In this document: piece by piece, positions 49,072 through 60,250 of the stretch
Position numbering within the stretch: the stretch's first letter is position 1
How the letters are laid out: each line of letters opens with the position of its first letter
Notes under the pieces: model-generated
Databases searched by the model: none
What the model was told of the DNA's origin: nothing
Seen by the model: the letters and a program-made list of their open reading frames with translations, nothing else
Program-made: the position numbers and the translations under genes
Assembly (NCBI RefSeq): GCF_001426645.1
Contig: NZ_LMEX01000002.1
Coordinates: 454,322 to 518,321 of the forward strand
DNA: 64,000 bases
From: Rhodanobacter sp. Root480
GTDB lineage: Bacteria; Pseudomonadota; Gammaproteobacteria; Xanthomonadales; Rhodanobacteraceae
Direction of reading: 5' to 3'

Positions 49072-49685
49072 GCGCCCTTGACCTGCGGCACGGGACGCCG
49101 CACCGCGACCCGAGGCACCAGCGCGTGCAGCGCCACGCCCACGCCGACATAGCCGGCCAGCGTGCCCAGCTTCTGCGGGTAGTAATGCACGATGCGCTCG
49201 CCGAAGCCGGCCAGCGTTGGCGCGGGATAATGGCCAGAGAAGACGTAGAAGCCGCCACCGGAAAACACGTACGCCACCAGGGTCGTCACCACCAGCACCA
49301 GCGCCAGCCGCGCCAGTCCGGCCAGGTCGGGCGCGTGCCGGCGGGCGTGCAAGCGACCGGCCAGCCACAAGCTGCCGTAGGCCGGCAGCAACGCCCAGTA
49401 CGCAGGCGACACGCACCATTGGCCGATGGTGCCGGTAGCCAGGCTGCCGAAATCCAGCAGCGAGGCCAGCGCGAACAGCGCGCCGAAGATCCACGCCGGC
49501 CGCAGCATCAATCCGGCCAGGAAGAACACCGCCCACGACGCGCTGGGCAGCGCGTTCACGCTGACAACGTGCTGGCCGCGGGTGCAGATCATCAGCATGG
49601 CCAGCGCGATACCCGCGATCCAGGACGCTGCCACGCCTTGCAGCGGAAAGGCAGCGGTCGAACGAGAAACGCCGTTGTCGATCAT
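49068..49685 (-). CDS. BtuM-like solitary ECF-type membrane protein, copy 2 (predicted cobalamin transporter)
   Basis: 205 residues, about six hydrophobic segments. It is paralogous to the upstream neighbour: SASWAVFFLAGLMLR aligns with DASMAVFFLGGLYLR, and WCVSPAYWALLPAYGSLWLAGR aligns with FCITAAYAFLPAAYAALWYAGR (both shown in part). The aligned cysteine is C91 here and C79 in the neighbour. BtuM proteins are stand-alone S-component-like vitamin B12 transporters with one invariant cysteine (about position 80) that removes the cyano ligand. Size, topology, cysteine position and B12-operon context all fit. The BtuM assignment is inference, and two tandem copies are unusual. It overlaps cobO by four bases. 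Confidence 0.7.
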   Translation of the reverse strand: MIDNGVSRSTAAFPLQGVAASWIAGIALAMLMICTRGQHVVSVNALPSASWAVFFLAGLMLRPAWIFGALFALASLLDFGSLATGTIGQWCVSPAYWALLPAYGSLWLAGRLHARRHAPDLAGLARLALVLVVTTLVAYVFSGGGFYVFSGHYPAPTLAGFGERIVHYYPQKLGTLAGYVGVGVALHALVPRVAVRRPVPQVKGA

Positions 49686-49688
49686 GTC

Positions 49689-50267
49689 TCAAACCCCCGT
49701 CGTCGTTGCGGCGGGCCGACGCGACAGCCGCGCCTGCACACCATGGATCGCCAGCGCCACCGCCACGTAAGTCAGCGTGGTACGCACGAACAGCGGCCCC
49801 CACTGCCACAGCCGCGCCACGTACTCGCTGAAATGCGGTTCCGGGTAGCGACCCCCCAGCCAGTAGAACGAGCCGTTGGAGATGACAAATGACGCCGCGG
49901 CCGCCAGTGCGGCCACGCCGAACGCCAGCAGCAGCGATGCGGACGATGCCTGCAGCCGGCCGGCATACCAGCGCCCGGCGTACCACAGCGCCGCATAGGC
50001 CGCCGGCAAAAACGCATACGCCGCGGTGATACAGAAGTCGCTGTTGCCGGCGTAACCGACCGAGGCCCAGTCGACCGCCACGGCCAGCCCCAGCATCAAC
50101 GCGAACTGCCCGTGCTTGCGCAGGTACAGGCCGCCGAGGAAGAACACCGCCATCGACGCATCGGGCAGATGCAGCAGCGAACCCAGGTGATGGAAGCGGG
50201 TGGCGACCATCACCACGGCCAGGGTGACGAACAGGTTGATCGAGGTGTTGCGGGACAACGGTTTCAT
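49689..50267 (-). CDS. BtuM-like solitary ECF-type membrane protein, copy 1 (predicted cobalamin transporter)
   Basis: 192 residues from ATG 50267, which has GAGAGGA upstream; longer frames overlap btuB and are Arg-rich. About six hydrophobic stretches. LLHLPDASMAVFFLGGLYLRKHG lies near residues 31-53, and C79 is in NSDFCITAAYAFLPAAYAALW (in part). The cysteine position matches the invariant Cys80 reported for BtuM of Thiobacillus denitrificans. It sits 29 bases after btuB and three bases before its paralogue. It is the best candidate for moving B12 across the inner membrane, since no btuCDF genes are present in the window. Confidence 0.72.
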   Translation of the reverse strand: MKPLSRNTSINLFVTLAVVMVATRFHHLGSLLHLPDASMAVFFLGGLYLRKHGQFALMLGLAVAVDWASVGYAGNSDFCITAAYAFLPAAYAALWYAGRWYAGRLQASSASLLLAFGVAALAAAASFVISNGSFYWLGGRYPEPHFSEYVARLWQWGPLFVRTTLTYVAVALAIHGVQARLSRRPAATTTGV

Positions 50268-50296
50268 GGCAGTCCTCTCGTGCTGATGGGGCCCGC

Positions 50297-52147
50297 TCAG
50301 CGGGCCGGGCGGTAGTTCAGGGTGAGCAGATAGTTGCGACCGGGCTGGTTGTAGTAGCGCGCGGTTTCGTAGTGGCGGTCGAACAGGTTGTTGAGCGACA
50401 GGCACAGGTTCCACGCCGGATCGATGGCGTAGCCGATCCGCAGATCGCCCAGTGCATAGCCGCCCAGGCGGTTCCTGTTGGCGAGGTCGTCGTAGCGCTC
50501 GCCGGCGCCGTACAGGCTGCCGCCGATGCTGAAATCGCCGAGCTGGCGGTCGAGGTCGATCCGTCCGCTGCGCCGTGCACGACGCGGCAGCACGTTGCCG
50601 TTTTTGCTGCCCGGCGCGACGTCGCGCGGATCGAGCCAAGTGGCGCTGGTGCGCCAGATCCAGTCGGCAAGCGTGCCGCCCGTCGCCAGCTCGACGCCAC
50701 GGACGCGCGCACGGTCGATATTCGCCGGCGCCATGCTGGCCGCGTTGTAGGCGATCAGGTGATCGATGCGCGTATCGAATCCGTTGAGCGACCACTGGCC
50801 CCAGCCGTGGCTGCCGCGCAGGCCCAGCTCCGCGCTGCGCGAGGTCTCCGGGCCGAGATCCGGGTTGCCGTAGCCGGGAAAGTACAGCTCGTTGAAGGTC
50901 GGCGTCTTGTACGCCGTGCCATAGCTGGCGGTGAGGCGCAGGGTATCGTTCATCTCCCAACCCCACAGCGCGCTGCCGGTGGTCTTGCCGCCGAACTGGG
51001 CGTTGGCGTCGCGGCGCACGCTGGCCTGCAGCGACTGCGTGCCGAAGCTCTGCTGCCACTGGCCAAACACACCGTGGTTGATCCGGTGGTCGGCCGCGTA
51101 CGCCGTGTCGCTGCCGACGCGGTCGCGCTGCCAGTCATAGCCCGCGCTGAACAACCCGCCCCACATACCAACGTCCGCTTGCAGCGAGCCGAGGTCGCGG
51201 CGGGTATCGAAATTGCCGGCGCGGACACCCTTGAGATAGTTGTCGCTGAGGTCCGCGCTGCGGCCGAGATTGGCGGTGATCGACACTTTCTCGGTTGGCG
51301 CATAGCGCAACCGCGCGCCAGCCACCTGCTGCACCGTCCTGGCCACGTCGTTGACGGTGCCGTCGTATTCATTGCGACCCGCGGCACGGAACAACCGCAT
51401 CTCGCCATCCCACGCCTCGTTGAAGCGGTAACCGCCTTGCAGGGTGAGCGAGTTGTTGCGGTAGCCGTCGCGATCGGGGGCGATCACCGGGCAATCGCCG
51501 TTCGCCAGCGGCTTGCAGCGGCTGACGTTGATGCCGTCGGTGTGCTCATGCGCCGCGTTGATCGAATACCAGCCCTGCCCGCTGCGACCGGCCATGCCAG
51601 CGCTCACCCGCTGCTCGCCGTCGCTGCCTACGCCGAGGCTGGCATGCGGCGAGAACGCGCCCTCGGGGCGGCGGGTGAATATCTGGATCACGCCACCCAG
51701 CGCCTCGGAGCCGTACAGGCTGGAGAACGGCCCGCGCACGATCTCGATGCGCTCGATCTGGTCGACCGGGATGTCCTGGATCGCCGCACCGCCGGCCGTG
51801 GCCGAACCGATGCGCACGCCATCGACCAGCACCAGTACGTGGTCCGATTCGGTGCCGCGCAGGAACATCGAGGTGGATTTCCCGGGCCCGCCGTTGTTGG
51901 CCAACGACATGCCCGGCGTGCCACGCAGCAGATCAATCAATGAGTGGGGTTGCAGCCGGTCGATCTCGGCGCGATCGATCACCGTGACCGCAGCGAGGAT
52001 GTGCTGCTGGGCCTGCTCGGTGCGGCTGGCGGTGACCACCATCTGATCGAGATCGGTGGCGGCAGCAGCGGCGAATGCCGGTGCAAGGAAAGACAACAGG
52101 GCAGCCGCCAGAACCGACTGACGGAAAAACACGACGCGCAACGACAC
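50297..52147 (-). CDS. btuB: TonB-dependent vitamin B12 receptor BtuB
   Basis: 616 residues from GTG 52147, with AAGGAG upstream. Signal peptide to about residue 30. The TonB box and plug (LDQMVVTASRTEQ, LIDLLRGTPGMSLANNGGPGKSTSMFLRG in pieces, HVLVLVDGVRIGSATAGGAAIQDIP in pieces, IERIEIVRGPFSSLYGSEALGGVIQI in pieces) match BtuB. The 22-strand barrel ends LLTLNYRPAR. The upstream cobalamin riboswitch and downstream cob genes fix the substrate class as corrinoids. It is the first gene of the operon. Confidence 0.96.
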   Translation of the reverse strand: MSLRVVFFRQSVLAAALLSFLAPAFAAAAATDLDQMVVTASRTEQAQQHILAAVTVIDRAEIDRLQPHSLIDLLRGTPGMSLANNGGPGKSTSMFLRGTESDHVLVLVDGVRIGSATAGGAAIQDIPVDQIERIEIVRGPFSSLYGSEALGGVIQIFTRRPEGAFSPHASLGVGSDGEQRVSAGMAGRSGQGWYSINAAHEHTDGINVSRCKPLANGDCPVIAPDRDGYRNNSLTLQGGYRFNEAWDGEMRLFRAAGRNEYDGTVNDVARTVQQVAGARLRYAPTEKVSITANLGRSADLSDNYLKGVRAGNFDTRRDLGSLQADVGMWGGLFSAGYDWQRDRVGSDTAYAADHRINHGVFGQWQQSFGTQSLQASVRRDANAQFGGKTTGSALWGWEMNDTLRLTASYGTAYKTPTFNELYFPGYGNPDLGPETSRSAELGLRGSHGWGQWSLNGFDTRIDHLIAYNAASMAPANIDRARVRGVELATGGTLADWIWRTSATWLDPRDVAPGSKNGNVLPRRARRSGRIDLDRQLGDFSIGGSLYGAGERYDDLANRNRLGGYALGDLRIGYAIDPAWNLCLSLNNLFDRHYETARYYNQPGRNYLLTLNYRPAR

Positions 52148-52278
52148 GTGGGTAGCTCCTTTAGCCGCATCAACCCGTACGGCACCATTGAGGTGGCGAC
52201 AGGCGGCAAAGGAAGCGTGGCGGCAGCATGCACGCGAGGCATGGCCCCCATGACATCGCCCACCGCATGTCTGGTCAT

Positions 52279-52482
52279 ACCCGTGGCCGGTCTCCGGGCT
52301 CGCGGGCGAAGACTTGCGTCTTCCGGATCAACGCCTTCCCATGCGTGGCGCACAGTGGCTTTGTGTCGATCCGACGGCCGATGAAGGCCATGACCCGCCC
52401 ACCGTTGCGGGGGCAGCTCCGGAATTGCCATGCGTGCTTGCACACGCACCGCGCACCGGATTCCCGTTTCAACCACCGGCCA
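52279..52482 (-). promoter_or_regulatory. Cobalamin riboswitch
   Basis: Read on the minus strand, the 5' part GGTTGAAACGGGAATCCGG starts near 52479. The conserved core CCGGAGCTGCCCCCGCAACGG follows (shown in part as GCTGCCCCCGCAACGGT), then AAGCCAC, GGGAAGGCG and the B12 box AGCCCGGAGACCGGCC at 52285-52300. This is the standard cobalamin aptamer order. A 130-base expression platform separates it from the btuB start; binding of adenosylcobalamin would lower btuB translation or read-through for the whole operon. Confidence 0.95.
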
Positions 52483-52524
52483 GACCGGCAGTCACCTCAG
52501 GCAGCGCGCATGGTAGTGCAGATA

Positions 52525-52564
52525 CGACAAGGCCGCCATGACGGACGTCATGGCGGCCTTGTCG
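52525..52564. terminator. Strong hairpin between clpB and the cobalamin riboswitch
   Basis: An 18-pair perfect stem, CGACAAGGCCGCCATGAC (52525-52542) with its complement at 52547-52564, has a four-base loop. GTTTTC follows on the plus strand only. Its position 57 bases past the clpB stop makes it the likely clpB terminator although the minus-strand side lacks a clear U-tract. Confidence 0.65.
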
Positions 52565-52620
52565 GTTTTCACGTCGGCATGTGCAGGCCCGCTGGCGGGC
52601 TGGTGCAAGCCGCTCGCGGT

Positions 52621-55209
<2,589 letters not shown>

Positions 55210-55365
55210 CGTGATGTCCACCATCGAGGTTGGCGCGAGGCGCGCCGCTGACATGCGACATGCGGACGGACGTCGATGATTCAAGCGCATCGGCAGCCAT
55301 GCGAGTCGCTCGACCGCGCCTCCTCGCAAGCTTCCTTTCACACCGCGTTTGCTAGAGTCATCCGG

Positions 55366-56208
55366 ATGTCGACCGCGAATCCCGCCACCGCGAACGCGCC
55401 ACCGGCCGCACTTCCACCGCCGCCCCTGCCCACCGCCGATGCGCGCTGGGCGCTGTTCCTCGACGTCGATGGCACCTTGCTGGATTTCGTCGACGACCCG
55501 TTGGCGGTATCCGCCGGCGCCCCGCTGCGGGAGCTGCTGCACGCGCTGCATCGGGCGCTCGATGGCGCCATGGCGCTGGTCAGCGGTCGTGGCGTGGCTG
55601 ACCTTGACCGCATCTTCGGCGCCTCGCACTGGGCCGCTGCCGGCCTGCACGGCCTGCAGTTGCGGCGTGCCGATGGCAGCGTTCGCGAGATCGCCACCGA
55701 CCCTGCGCAGCAGGCGCAGCTGTGCCGCGCCGCGCAGGCGCTGGCCGCCCGTTTCGAAGGTGTGACGTGGGAGGACAAACACAACGGCGTCGCCCTGCAT
55801 TGCCGCCGCGCGCCCGCGCAGTTCGCGCCGCTGCAGGCGGCGGCCATCGCCCTGCTGCCGCAGCTGCCCGGCTACGAACTGCAGCCGGGCAACCTGGTGC
55901 TGGAGTTCAAGCCCGCGGGCATGGACAAGGGCAAGGCGTTGCTGGAGCTGCTGGACAGCGAACCGTTCCGCGGCCGCTTGCCGATCTACCTGGGCGACGA
56001 CCTCACCGACGAGCATGCTTTTGCCAGCATCAACGAAGGTCATGGCATCAGCGTGCGCGTGGGCAACCGTGAACCCACCCATGCCCGTTTCACATTGTCT
56101 GGCCCTGCTGCCACGCAAGCTTGGCTGGATCGCGTCCTGGACGCCCTGATGCAAGGAACCCCCGCCCATGCCCCAATCCCCGGAGGCCACACTGCCCGCC
56201 AGCCTTGA
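55366..56208 (+). CDS. otsB: Trehalose-6-phosphate phosphatase OtsB
   Basis: 280 residues from ATG 55366. The HAD motif [12 protein letters not shown] gives nucleophile D33 and acid/base D35. ALVSGRG (motif II), a Lys in the [13 protein letters not shown] segment and [12 protein letters not shown] (motif IV) complete the set. An N-terminal Pro/Ala-rich lead of about 25 residues precedes the fold. It removes phosphate from trehalose-6-phosphate. It overlaps the GH15 gene by 41 bases. Confidence 0.95.
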   Translation: MSTANPATANAPPAALPPPPLPTADARWALFLDVDGTLLDFVDDPLAVSAGAPLRELLHALHRALDGAMALVSGRGVADLDRIFGASHWAAAGLHGLQLRRADGSVREIATDPAQQAQLCRAAQALAARFEGVTWEDKHNGVALHCRRAPAQFAPLQAAAIALLPQLPGYELQPGNLVLEFKPAGMDKGKALLELLDSEPFRGRLPIYLGDDLTDEHAFASINEGHGISVRVGNREPTHARFTLSGPAATQAWLDRVLDALMQGTPAHAPIPGGHTARQP

Positions 56209-57988
56209 GCTCGGCGTGATCGGCAACGGCAGCGTTGCCGCACTGATCGACAGCCACGCGCGCATCGTATGGTGCTGCCTGCCCCGCTTCGACGATGACG
56301 CCAGCTTCTGCGCGCTGCTGTCGCCCACCACCGAGGGCGGCGACTGGTCGATCGAGCTGGAGGATTTCGACCACGCCGAGCAGTACTACCTGCAGAACAC
56401 CGCCGTGCTGGTCACCCGCCTTTTCAGCCGCCACGGCGACGCGGTGGAGATCATCGATTTCGCGCCCCGGCATCGCTCCAACGGCCGCTTCTACCATCCG
56501 GTGATGCTGGCGCGCCGGGTCAGTCCGATCAGCGGCTCGCCGCGCATCCGCGTGCGCCTGCGCCCACTGTGCGACTACGGCGCGCGCGTGGCGCCCACCA
56601 CGTCGGGCAGCAATCACATCCGCTACCTGCTGACCAGCGTGGTGCAGCGCCTGACCAGCGACGTGGCCACGCCGCTGATCGAGCGCGGGCTGGCGTTCGG
56701 GCTGGATCGCCCGGCCCATTTCATCTTCGGCCCCGACGAAACCCTCAGCGAAAGCCCCACGGTGTTCTTCCACCTGATGCTGGAGCGCACGCTGGAATAC
56801 TGGCGCGAGTGGGTGCGCTACCTGTCGGTGCCGTACGAATGGCAGGACGCGGTGATCCGCGCCGCGATCACGCTGAAGCTGTGCCAGTACGAGGCCACCG
56901 GCGCCATCGTGGCGGCGCTGACCACCTCCATCCCCGAATCCGCCGGCACCGCGCGCAACTGGGATTACCGCTACTGCTGGCTGCGCGACGCCGCGTTCAC
57001 CGTGCGCGCGCTGAACCGTCTTGGCGCCACCCGCACGATGGAGGAATACATCCGCTACGTGTTCAACCTGATCGCGGCGCAACCGGACCCGGAAACCGGG
57101 GATGCGGAGATCGGGCCGGTGTTCGGCATCACCTTCGAGCGCGAGCTGACCGAGCGCCAGGTGCCCAGTCTGGCCGGCTACCGCGGCATGGGTCCGGTGC
57201 GCGTGGGCAACGACGCCTGGCGCCAGCGGCAGAACGATGTCTACGGCTCGGTGGTGCTGGCGTCAGCGCAGTTGTTCTTCGACCGCCGACTGGAGCACCG
57301 CGGCGACAAGCTCACCTTCCAGCGGCTGGAACGCATGGGCGCGCTGGCGCTGCGCACCGCCGAGGAGCCGGATGCCGGGCTGTGGGAGTTCCGCGGCCGC
57401 GCCGCCGTGCACACCTATTCGGCGGCGATGTGCTGGGCCGCCTGCGACCGGCTGGCACACATCGCCACCGAACTGGGGCTGGACGAGCGTGCGCGCTACT
57501 GGCACGACGAGGCGGTGCAATTGCATGCGCGCATCGAGGCGCGCGCGTGGAACGCCGAGCTGGGCCATTTCGTGGATGCCTACGATGGCCATCATCTGGA
57601 CGCCAGCCTGTTGCTGCTGGCCGACATCGGCTTCGTCGAGCCGATGGACCCGCGTTTCATCGCCACCGTGGACGCCATCGGCGCGGCTCTGGGCCGCGGC
57701 GAATACCTGTTCCGCTACATCGCCCCGGACGATTTCGGTGCGCCGGAAACCAGCTTCAACATCTGCACGTTCTGGTACATCGAGGCGCTGGCCGCCACCG
57801 GCCGCAGAGACCGGGCGCGGGCGATGTTCGAGCACATGCTGAAGAAGCGCACTGCGCTGGGGTTGTTGTCCGAAGACCTTGCACCCGACAGCGGCGAGCA
57901 CTGGGGCAATTACCCGCAGACGTACTCGCTGGTGGGGCTGATCCAGGCCGCCATGCGCCTGTCGCGCCGCTGGGAGGATGCCCTGTGA
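56168..57988 (+). CDS. Glycoside hydrolase family 15 protein (glucoamylase/trehalase-like)
   Basis: 606 residues. An N-terminal beta-sandwich (about 10-220: [34 protein letters not shown] in pieces) is followed by an (alpha/alpha)6 barrel. [25 protein letters not shown] (in pieces) holds the active-site Asp region. [25 protein letters not shown] (in pieces) carries a candidate acid, and [18 protein letters not shown] another. Members hydrolyse alpha-glucosidic bonds, and bacterial ones beside otsBA include trehalases. Being between otsB and otsA suggests trehalose or maltodextrin turnover; substrate unproven. No signal peptide. It overlaps otsA by one base (TGATG). Confidence 0.9.
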   Translation: MPQSPEATLPASLELGVIGNGSVAALIDSHARIVWCCLPRFDDDASFCALLSPTTEGGDWSIELEDFDHAEQYYLQNTAVLVTRLFSRHGDAVEIIDFAPRHRSNGRFYHPVMLARRVSPISGSPRIRVRLRPLCDYGARVAPTTSGSNHIRYLLTSVVQRLTSDVATPLIERGLAFGLDRPAHFIFGPDETLSESPTVFFHLMLERTLEYWREWVRYLSVPYEWQDAVIRAAITLKLCQYEATGAIVAALTTSIPESAGTARNWDYRYCWLRDAAFTVRALNRLGATRTMEEYIRYVFNLIAAQPDPETGDAEIGPVFGITFERELTERQVPSLAGYRGMGPVRVGNDAWRQRQNDVYGSVVLASAQLFFDRRLEHRGDKLTFQRLERMGALALRTAEEPDAGLWEFRGRAAVHTYSAAMCWAACDRLAHIATELGLDERARYWHDEAVQLHARIEARAWNAELGHFVDAYDGHHLDASLLLLADIGFVEPMDPRFIATVDAIGAALGRGEYLFRYIAPDDFGAPETSFNICTFWYIEALAATGRRDRARAMFEHMLKKRTALGLLSEDLAPDSGEHWGNYPQTYSLVGLIQAAMRLSRRWEDAL

Positions 57989-59412
57989 TGGCCAACCGCA
58001 ACACCAAGGGGCGCCTCGTTGTCGTCTCCAACCGCGTGGCCTTGCCGCGACAAACCGCGACCGGCGGCCTCGCCTCCGCGCTGCAGGCGGCGCTGCACGA
58101 ACTGGGCGGCCTGTGGTTTGGCTGGAGTGGCAAGCTGGCCGCGGAAACCGGTGCCGAGGTGCATCGCCTGCACGACGCCAAGGTGGATTACGCCACCATC
58201 GACCTGTCGCGCGCCGACCACGACGACTTCTACACCGGCTTCGCCAACGGCACGCTGTGGCCGATGCTTCATTACCGCCCCGACCTGGTGGATTACCAGC
58301 GCAGCCATCTGGAAGGCTATCTGCGCGTCAACGAGATCTTCGCCCAGCACCTGTGCAAGCTGATCACGCCAGAGGACGTGCTGTGGGTACACGACTATCA
58401 CCTGATTCCGCTTGCCGCGATGCTGCGCCAGCGCGGCGTCAGGAACCGCATCGGCTTCTTCCTGCATACGCCGTTGCCGGCCGCCGGCCTGCTGATCGCC
58501 CTGCCCAACCACCGCGAGTTGCTGGAAACCCTGGCCAGCTACGACCTCATCGGCGTGCACACCACCCGCGACCTGCGCGCGCTGGAGGACTATTTCCTGC
58601 ATGAGGCGGGCGCCTCCATGCGCCTGGGCGGACGCATGCGCTCGGCCGGCGGGCGGATATTCCGCGCCGCGGCGTTCCCCATCAGCATCGACACCGCGGG
58701 CATCGCCAGGACGGCCAGCGACGCCGGCGCGCACAAGGAGATCAACCAGCTGCGCACCAGCCTGGATGGGCGCGCGCTGATCATCGGCGTCGACCGGCTG
58801 GATTATTCCAAGGGCTTGCCGCAGCGGTTCGAGGCGTTCGCGCGGCTGCTGGAACGCGCACCGGAGCTGCACCGCCAGGTCACCTTCATGCAGATCGCGC
58901 CGCCCTCGCGTGGCAGCGTGCTGGAATACCGGCAGATCCGCCGCGAACTGGAACGCAGCGCCGGCCACATCAACGGCAAGTACGCGACGCCCGACTGGGC
59001 GCCGCTGCGCTACATCAACAAGTCGTTTCCCCACCGATTGCTGGCCGGCTACTACCGCAGCGCGCGCGTCGGCCTGGTGACGCCGCTGCGCGACGGCATG
59101 AACCTGGTGGCCAAGGAATACGTGGCATCGCAGAACCCCGACGACCCGGGCGTGCTGATCCTGTCGCGCTTCGCCGGCGCGGCGCAGGAGCTCACCACCG
59201 CCTTGCTGGTGAACCCGGCCGATACCGAAGAGGTGGCCGACGCGCTGCAGCGCGCGCTCAACATGCCGCTGCCCGAACGGCGCGACCGCTGGCGGGCGAT
59301 GATGAAGGTGCTCGAGCACAACGACATCACGTTCTGGCGCAAATCCTTCCTCAGCGCATTGACCGAAAAAGCGCCGGTGGCGCAACGGCGGGTTGCCGAG
59401 ACGCTGGGCTGA
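57988..59412 (+). CDS. otsA: Alpha,alpha-trehalose-phosphate synthase OtsA
   Basis: 474 residues from ATG 57988. GT20 fold: LVVVSNRVALPRQTATGGLASALQAAL (in pieces, Gly-Gly UDP-glucose loop), LWPMLHYRPDLVDYQRSHLEGYLRVN (in pieces), VLWVHDYHLIPLAAMLRQRG, IGFFLHTPLPAAGLL, the catalytic IIGVDRLDYSKGLPQRFEAF, and DGMNLVAKEYVASQ. It makes trehalose-6-phosphate from UDP-glucose and glucose-6-phosphate. Last gene of the otsB-GH15-otsA operon, converging with pgeF. Confidence 0.97.
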   Translation: MANRNTKGRLVVVSNRVALPRQTATGGLASALQAALHELGGLWFGWSGKLAAETGAEVHRLHDAKVDYATIDLSRADHDDFYTGFANGTLWPMLHYRPDLVDYQRSHLEGYLRVNEIFAQHLCKLITPEDVLWVHDYHLIPLAAMLRQRGVRNRIGFFLHTPLPAAGLLIALPNHRELLETLASYDLIGVHTTRDLRALEDYFLHEAGASMRLGGRMRSAGGRIFRAAAFPISIDTAGIARTASDAGAHKEINQLRTSLDGRALIIGVDRLDYSKGLPQRFEAFARLLERAPELHRQVTFMQIAPPSRGSVLEYRQIRRELERSAGHINGKYATPDWAPLRYINKSFPHRLLAGYYRSARVGLVTPLRDGMNLVAKEYVASQNPDDPGVLILSRFAGAAQELTTALLVNPADTEEVADALQRALNMPLPERRDRWRAMMKVLEHNDITFWRKSFLSALTEKAPVAQRRVAETLG

Positions 59413-59427
59413 GCGACGCGCGGTGCG

Positions 59428-60186
59428 TCAGCCGCGCCTGGATGGTTCCAGCCAGATCAGGCTGGCGAACCGGCCGCTCCCGGCAGCATCCCGGCGGTAC
59501 GAATAAAAACGGGGGTCGGCAAAGGTGTCGAAGCCGCCGCCGCTGACCTGCCTCACGCCAGCCGCCTGCAGACGCTGGCGTGCCAGCCCGGCCAGATCGC
59601 ACAACCAGTGGCCGGGACGCGTCGGCTCGAAGCACGCCGAGGCGGCGGCATCGCGTGCCACGAAAGCCGCGCGCACCTCGTCGCCCACTTCATACGACGC
59701 CGCGCCGATGCACGGCCCCAGCCATGCCAGCACGTCGCCGCGCGGCGACGCCATCTGCTCCAGCGTCGCCTCCAGCACACCGCCGGCCAACCCGCGCCAA
59801 CCCGCATGCGCGGCGGCGATTTCACGCCCATCCACGGCGCAGAACAGCACCGGCAGGCAATCGGCGGTGAGGATGGACAGCACCGTACCCGGCACCCGCG
59901 ACACCGCTGCATCGGCCACCGGCTCGTCGGCGCTGGGCAACGGCCCCAGCTCGGCCACCTCGCTGCCGTGCACCTGGCGCAACCAGCGCGGCGCCGCAGG
60001 CAGCGCCAAAGCCTGCTGCAGGGCGCTGCGGTTGGTCGCCACCGCCTCGGTCACGTCGCCATTGCGCAGGCCAAGGTTGAAACGCTCGAACGGCGCCGCG
60101 GACACACCCGGCCCATGCCGCGTGGTGACCGCCGCATGCACCTGCGGCGGCGCGGGCCAGTCGGGGAAAATCCAGGATTCGGTCAT
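59428..60186 (-). CDS. pgeF: Peptidoglycan editing factor PgeF (YfiH/DUF152 family)
   Basis: 252 residues from ATG 60186 (MTESWIFPDWPAP). Metal-site residues are H73 (QVHGSEV), C110 (LTADCLPVLF) and H127 (AHAGWRG, 126-132). GPCIGAASYEVGDEV and SGGGFDTFADPRFYSYRRD close the fold. The family has been shown to act on purine nucleosides or as a multicopper phenol oxidase in different members, and to guard against mis-incorporated amino acids in peptidoglycan. It normally follows rluD directly; here a glycosyltransferase gene lies between them. Confidence 0.93.
   Translation of the reverse strand: MTESWIFPDWPAPPQVHAAVTTRHGPGVSAAPFERFNLGLRNGDVTEAVATNRSALQQALALPAAPRWLRQVHGSEVAELGPLPSADEPVADAAVSRVPGTVLSILTADCLPVLFCAVDGREIAAAHAGWRGLAGGVLEATLEQMASPRGDVLAWLGPCIGAASYEVGDEVRAAFVARDAAASACFEPTRPGHWLCDLAGLARQRLQAAGVRQVSGGGFDTFADPRFYSYRRDAAGSGRFASLIWLEPSRRG
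60168..60186. repeat. Direct repeat copy A (5' end of pgeF)
   Basis: The 19 bases encoding the start of pgeF (reverse complement ATGACCGAATCCTGGATTT) recur exactly at 61685-61703. The homology continues with mismatches for another 15 or so bases into pgeF. Confidence 0.85.
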
Positions 60187-60250
60187 GACGGCACGGTCCA
60201 AAAACAATCTGACATCACGAGCCCTTGCTGCATGACGTTGCTCTGGCCGC

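Noticed and set aside
52525..52564. Part of the cobalamin riboswitch expression platform
   Set aside because: It lies upstream of the aptamer on the transcribed strand, towards clpB, so it cannot be the btuB expression platform.
57910..59385. 491-codon minus-strand frame opposite otsA
   Set aside because: Shadow without motifs; otsA is complete on the plus strand.
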